Origin: Rubellimicrobium arenae
Lineage (GTDB): Bacteria; Pseudomonadota; Alphaproteobacteria; Rhodobacterales; Rhodobacteraceae
DNA length: 64,000 nucleotides
Direction of reading: 5' to 3'
Assembly (NCBI RefSeq): GCF_017916275.1
Contig: NZ_JAFMST010000006.1
Location: 62,001-126,000 of the forward strand
Under the pieces are notes generated by a model, which saw nothing but the letters and a program-made list of their open reading frames with translations, was not told the DNA's origin and did no database searches. Within the stretch, counting starts at the first letter, position 1. Every line of letters starts with the position of its first letter. Below are positions 60,666 through 64,000 of the stretch, piece after piece. The translations under genes and the position numbers were made by a program.

Positions 60666-61489
60666 CCAAGCCTTATCTTCTCGCGGGCGTCGTTGGACGA
60701 CCGATCGCTCACTCACGCTCGCCCAGGCTCCATCGGCACTGGATCGCTCGGCATGGGGTCGCGGGCGACTACGTTGCCATGGAGGTTGCCGAGGCGGATC
60801 TCGGCGACGTGCTGCGGACCCTGCCGAAGGCCGGCTTCCGGGGCGTGAACGTGACTATCCCGCACAAGCTCGCGGCGCTGCGCCTCGCCGACGAGGCGAC
60901 GGAGCGCGCGCAGCGGATCGGGGCGGCGAACCTCCTCGTCTTCGAGGAGGACCGCATCCTGGCCGACAACACGGACGGGGAGGGATTCGTGAACTCGTTG
61001 CGCCAGGGGGCTCCCGGCTGGAACCCGGCGTCGGGGCCCGCGACGGTGCTGGGCGCTGGCGGCGCTGCCCGGGCGGTGATCGTCGCGCTTCTGGATGTGG
61101 GCGTGCCCGAAATCCTGCTCACCAACCGGACAAGAGCGACGGCGGATGCGCTGGCGGACGAGTTCGGCGACCGCATCCGCATCTTCGACTGGATCCAGGC
61201 CGGCAACGCCGTCGAGGAGGGCGTGACCGTGGTGAACACCACGTCCCTTGGAATGACCGGCAAGCCGGAGTTGCGCGTGCCGCTCGATGGGCTCCGGCCC
61301 GGGCAGGTCGTGACGGACCTCGTCTATTCGCCGCTCGAGACACGGCTCCTGCGCGAGGCCCGGCAGGCCGGGGCAACCACCGTGGACGGGCTGGGAATGC
61401 TGCTGCACCAGGCGGTCCCGGCGTTCGAGCGCTGGTTCGGTCCCCGGCCCGAGGTGGATGCCGCGCTGCGTGCCGCCGTCCTGGCCTGA
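60662..61489 (+). CDS. aroE: shikimate dehydrogenase
   Basis: AroE reduces 3-dehydroshikimate with NADPH in aromatic amino-acid synthesis. The shikimate-binding SRSPRLHRHW is at residues 18-27, catalytic K69 in VTIPHK, D105 in ADNTDGEGF, and the NADP motif GAGGAAR at 131-137. Length 275 residues. The ATG overlaps the maf stop by 4 bases (ATGA) and coaE begins one base after its stop. Confidence 0.96.
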   Translation: MTKPYLLAGVVGRPIAHSRSPRLHRHWIARHGVAGDYVAMEVAEADLGDVLRTLPKAGFRGVNVTIPHKLAALRLADEATERAQRIGAANLLVFEEDRILADNTDGEGFVNSLRQGAPGWNPASGPATVLGAGGAARAVIVALLDVGVPEILLTNRTRATADALADEFGDRIRIFDWIQAGNAVEEGVTVVNTTSLGMTGKPELRVPLDGLRPGQVVTDLVYSPLETRLLREARQAGATTVDGLGMLLHQAVPAFERWFGPRPEVDAALRAAVLA

Positions 61490-61490
61490 T

Positions 61491-62105
61491 ATGAAGGAGG
61501 CGCGCTTCGTCCTCGGCCTCACCGGCTCCATCGGCATGGGGAAGTCCACGACCGCGCGGATGTTTCGGGACCAAGGGCTTGCGGTTTGGGACGCGGACGC
61601 CTCCGTTCACGCCCTTTATGAACCCGGAGGAGCCGCCGTTCCGGGGATCGCCGCGCTCGTGCCCGCGGCGGTGACCGGCGGGTCCGTCAGCCGTCCCATC
61701 CTCCGCGAGGCGCTGGAGGCCGACCCGACGCTCTTTCCCAGGCTCGAGGCGATCGTCCACCCCTTGGTGGCCCAGTACCGGAGGACGTTTCTGGCCAGAG
61801 CGCCGGGCGATATCGTCGTGCTCGATGTTCCTCTCCTTCTCGAGCGCGGGATCGACACCGAATGCGACGGGGTCGTGGTGGTCTCCGCCTCGCCCGAAAC
61901 GCAGATGGCACGCCTTCTGGCGCGGCCGGGCCTAGACCGCGCGGCTGCGGAGCTGCTGCTGTCCCGCCAGATGCCGGATGCCGACAAACGGGCCCGGGCT
62001 CGCTGGATCGTGCCGACCGAAACCCTTGAGGGCGCCCGCGCTGCCGTGCGACAGATCATCAAGGAAATCCGGGGCGGCCTTGCCCCCAGTCACGAAGGTT
62101 CCTGA
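61491..62105 (+). CDS. coaE: dephospho-CoA kinase
   Basis: CoaE phosphorylates dephospho-CoA, the last step of coenzyme A synthesis. The P-loop GSIGMGKST is at residues 12-20, followed by [11 protein letters not shown] (substrate Asp), VLDVPLLLE and the RxxxQMPD lid segment [15 protein letters not shown]. Length 204 residues. It starts one base after aroE and overlaps dnaQ by one base (TGATG). Confidence 0.96.
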   Translation: MKEARFVLGLTGSIGMGKSTTARMFRDQGLAVWDADASVHALYEPGGAAVPGIAALVPAAVTGGSVSRPILREALEADPTLFPRLEAIVHPLVAQYRRTFLARAPGDIVVLDVPLLLERGIDTECDGVVVVSASPETQMARLLARPGLDRAAAELLLSRQMPDADKRARARWIVPTETLEGARAAVRQIIKEIRGGLAPSHEGS

Positions 62106-62806
62106 TGCGCGAGATCGTCCTCGACACCGAGACCACGGGCTTCGACCCCGAAACGGGGGACCGCATCGTCGAGATCGGGGCGGTGGAGCTGTTCAACCAC
62201 CTGCCGACCGGTCAGCACTTCCACGAATACATCAATCCGGAACGTTCGATGCCGGCCGAAGCGTTCGCGGTTCACGGTCTCGGGGACGACTTCCTGCGGG
62301 ACAAGCCGGTCTTCGCCCAGGTGGCGCAGAAGTTCGTCGACTTCATCGGCGACGCCAAGCTCGTCATCCACAACGCCGCCTTCGACATGAAATTCCTCAA
62401 CCACGAGCTGGGGCGGCTCGGCTACACGGCCATGCCCATGGACCGGGCCATCGATACCGTGCTGATGGCGCGGCGAAAGTTTCCGGGCGCGCCGGCCTCG
62501 CTCGATGCGCTCTGCCGCCGGTTCGGCATCGACAATTCGGCGCGAACCCTGCACGGCGCGCTTCTCGACAGCGAAATCCTGGCGGAAGTCTACCTGGAGC
62601 TGATCGGTGGACGCCAACCCGACTTCGGACTCCAGGCCGAGCCTACGACTCCGGCCAAGGCGGAAGCCGTGGCCAAGGTGGACAGCGACTGGCGTCCCCG
62701 GCCGCGCTCGACGCCTCTCCCGTCCCTCCTGACGGACGAAGAGGCTGCGGCGCACGCCAAGTTCGTTGCGGGCCTGGGGGATGCAGCGTTGTGGCTGCGC
62801 TCCTGA
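62105..62806 (+). CDS. dnaQ: DNA polymerase III subunit epsilon (proofreading exonuclease)
   Basis: DnaQ is the 3'-5' proofreading exonuclease of the replicative polymerase. The DEDDh residues are visible: D7 and E9 in LDTETTG, the Asp in [10 protein letters not shown], and the [11 protein letters not shown] motif. The C-terminal ~55 residues hold the alpha-subunit-binding linker. Length 233 residues. It is the last gene of maf-aroE-coaE-dnaQ and ends at a GC hairpin before secB on the other strand. Confidence 0.96.
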   Translation: MREIVLDTETTGFDPETGDRIVEIGAVELFNHLPTGQHFHEYINPERSMPAEAFAVHGLGDDFLRDKPVFAQVAQKFVDFIGDAKLVIHNAAFDMKFLNHELGRLGYTAMPMDRAIDTVLMARRKFPGAPASLDALCRRFGIDNSARTLHGALLDSEILAEVYLELIGGRQPDFGLQAEPTTPAKAEAVAKVDSDWRPRPRSTPLPSLLTDEEAAAHAKFVAGLGDAALWLRS

Positions 62807-62808
62807 AG

Positions 62809-62842
62809 GGCGGCCGCGCCTTGGACACGGCCGCCGGTCTTT
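62809..62842 (+). terminator. hairpin after dnaQ
   Basis: GGCGGCCG (62809-62816) pairs perfectly with CGGCCGCC (62828-62835) and is followed by GGTCTTTGTC. Weak T-run; it may serve both dnaQ and the convergent secB. Confidence 0.45.
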
Positions 62843-62843
62843 G

Positions 62844-63362
62844 TCAGGCGTCCAGCTTGGGGGCGGCTGCCGGAGCCTGGGCGCGGCGCGCCAGCTCGTT
62901 CCGGTAAAGGGCCATGAAGTCGATCATCTCGAGGTTCAGGGGCGGGAACCCTCCGTCGCGGGTCACGTCGCTCACGATCCGGCGCAGGAAGGGGAAGGTG
63001 ATGCGCGGGCACTCGATCAGGAGGTAGGGGTGCATCTGGTTCTCGGGCACGCCCTCGATCTGGAAGACGCCCACATACTCGATCTCGAGCACGAAGAGCA
63101 CTTCGCCCGAGCTCTTGGTCTTCGAGGTCGCCGTCAGCTTGGTCATGACCTCGTACTGGTTGTCGCCGCCGCGCTTGCGGCCGTCGAGGCTCACCTGGAC
63201 GGCGATCTCGGGCGCGACGTCGCTGGTCGTCACGCCCTTGCGGGCCAGGACGTTCTCGAAGGACAGGTCGCGGATGTACTGGGTCAGGATGCGCTGGCTG
63301 ATCCGAGGAGCAGCGGCCGGCGTGGGGGAGGCCCCTTGCGGGGTCTCGGGCGTGTCTTGCAT
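62844..63362 (-). CDS. secB: protein-export chaperone SecB
   Basis: SecB keeps preproteins unfolded and delivers them to SecA. Family landmarks: TQYIRDLSFENVLARK, the substrate groove strands with QVSLDGRK and VFVLEIEYVGVFQ-like sequence, PYLLIECPRITFPFLRRIVSDVTRDGGFPPL in part and LEMIDFMALY. Length 172 residues with a disordered N-terminus (QDTPETPQGASPTPAA). The ATG at 63362 follows GGGAGG by 6 bases; a longer frame upstream is not conserved-looking. Confidence 0.96.
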   Translation of the reverse strand: MQDTPETPQGASPTPAAAPRISQRILTQYIRDLSFENVLARKGVTTSDVAPEIAVQVSLDGRKRGGDNQYEVMTKLTATSKTKSSGEVLFVLEIEYVGVFQIEGVPENQMHPYLLIECPRITFPFLRRIVSDVTRDGGFPPLNLEMIDFMALYRNELARRAQAPAAAPKLDA

Positions 63363-63450
63363 GGGGGTCCTCCCGGGGGACGCAACTGTTGCTTTGGCGG
63401 TGTTCCCTATCATCCCCCGGAGCCCGTCTCAATGCCGGGCGGAGCGGACC

Positions 63451-63945
63451 CTAGTGGCGCGTCCAGCCCGAGGGCCGATGAGTCGGCTGCTTGGGCGGCG
63501 GAACGTCTTCCCAGTCGGCCTCCAGGATGGGCCCTTGCGATGTCCGCGGCCGCATCTCCTCCCGGCCATAGGTCCGGGTCTGCAGGTTGACCACGCGGGC
63601 GCCCTTCCGGGCCAGATGCCGCACGACGGCACGCTGCACAGGAGGCAGGAGCAGCAGGAGCGCTACGATGTCGCTGAGGAATCCCGGCATGACGAGCAGG
63701 AGCGCGGCCACGAGCCCGAAGCCCCCCCGCAGCAGAGCCGGACGGGGATCCTGCCCGACGCGCAACGTGCCCCGCATCTGCGCCAGCGCCTCACTGCCCT
63801 GCCGCTTGAGGATCGCCACGCCGAGCAGCGTCGCGAGCACGACAAGGGCGAGGGTGCCCAGGATGCCGATCGCTCGGCCAATGATGACGAAGCCCGCGAT
63901 TTCGGCCAGGACGAGGGCCGGGACGATCAGGCGTGCATTGAACAT
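63451..63945 (-). CDS. fxsA: FxsA family membrane protein
   Basis: A cytoplasmic-membrane protein of 164 residues with three or four predicted segments (LIVPALVLAEIAGFVIIGRAIGILGTLALVVLATLLGVAIL, split by a short loop, and FGLVAALLLVMPGFLSDIVALLLLLPPV). GxEALAQMR and MPGFLSDIVALLLLLPPVQ (in part) are FxsA/UPF0716 signatures. In E. coli FxsA reduces exclusion of phage T7 by the F plasmid; its normal role is unknown. The C-terminal ~50 residues are cytoplasmic and variable. It sits upstream of secB on the same strand with an 88-base gap, an arrangement common in this group. Confidence 0.9.
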   Translation of the reverse strand: MFNARLIVPALVLAEIAGFVIIGRAIGILGTLALVVLATLLGVAILKRQGSEALAQMRGTLRVGQDPRPALLRGGFGLVAALLLVMPGFLSDIVALLLLLPPVQRAVVRHLARKGARVVNLQTRTYGREEMRPRTSQGPILEADWEDVPPPKQPTHRPSGWTRH

Positions 63946-64000
63946 GAGAGCCTCCGAAGCGGGGATGCCCAGATCCTGTCGCGCGGCGGCGGCCGATGGA

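Overview
The window is a gene-dense, GC-rich stretch of housekeeping chromosome from an alphaproteobacterium, most likely a member of the Rhodobacterales (Paracoccaceae/Roseobacter group). This rests on protein sequence character and on conserved blocks I recognise from that group: secA divergent from ppiC-argJ-mutT; rimP-nusA-ylxR(L7Ae)-infB; hrcA-grpE divergent from rph-rdgB-hemW; and hemJ-rho-mnmE-mnmG-rsmG-parA-parB facing maf-aroE-coaE-dnaQ. I found no tRNA, rRNA, CRISPR array, insertion sequence or prophage.

Layout. 1-4.8 kb: end of ptsN, nucleotide-sugar and sulfur genes (galU, kdsB, cysQ), an SH3 exported protein and alkB. 5.0-9.1 kb: dnaK-dnaJ and radC. 9.2-14.9 kb: secA, then ppiC-argJ-mutT. 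14.9-15.5 kb: an unusual gap, AT-rich at its left edge, with a 48-codon ORF and several inverted repeats. 15.6-21.0 kb: transcription/translation operon rimP-nusA-ylxR-infB. 21.1-32.9 kb: small metabolic and envelope genes (orphan peptide-binding protein, pip, ubiG, nitrilase-like, grxC, comF, hemH, gntK, rpe, two L,D-transpeptidases, a CAP lipoprotein) and an RNA methyltransferase. 33.0-45.2 kb: a heterodimeric ABC exporter, cca/nudL/hslO, argG, and maeB with a ribokinase-like gene. 45.3-52.3 kb: mutS, grpE/hrcA, rph-rdgB-hemW. 52.3-59.7 kb: the leftward parB to hemJ block. 59.7-60.06 kb: probable replication origin. 60.06-64 kb: rightward maf-aroE-coaE-dnaQ, then secB and fxsA.

The most informative result is chromosomal rather than metabolic. 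The window holds ParA and ParB, three parS sites (9.18, 32.30 and 56.50 kb, spaced about 23-24 kb; the last is a perfect 16-mer embedded in the mnmG start), and a short intergenic region at 59.71-60.06 kb with DnaA boxes, five GANTC methylation sites and locally low GC. Genes run away from it on both sides. Together these place the window at the origin/centromere of the main chromosome.

A second theme is protein quality control: dnaK, dnaJ, grpE, hrcA, hslO, secA and secB are all here. Six promoters I could read by eye share one geometry (TTG-like, 20 nt, TAT-like, with C and C/T before the TAT), which fits alphaproteobacterial heat-shock (RpoH) promoters but also overlaps the housekeeping pattern. 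I saw no new defence or biosynthetic system. The least explained sequence is the mutT-infB gap.
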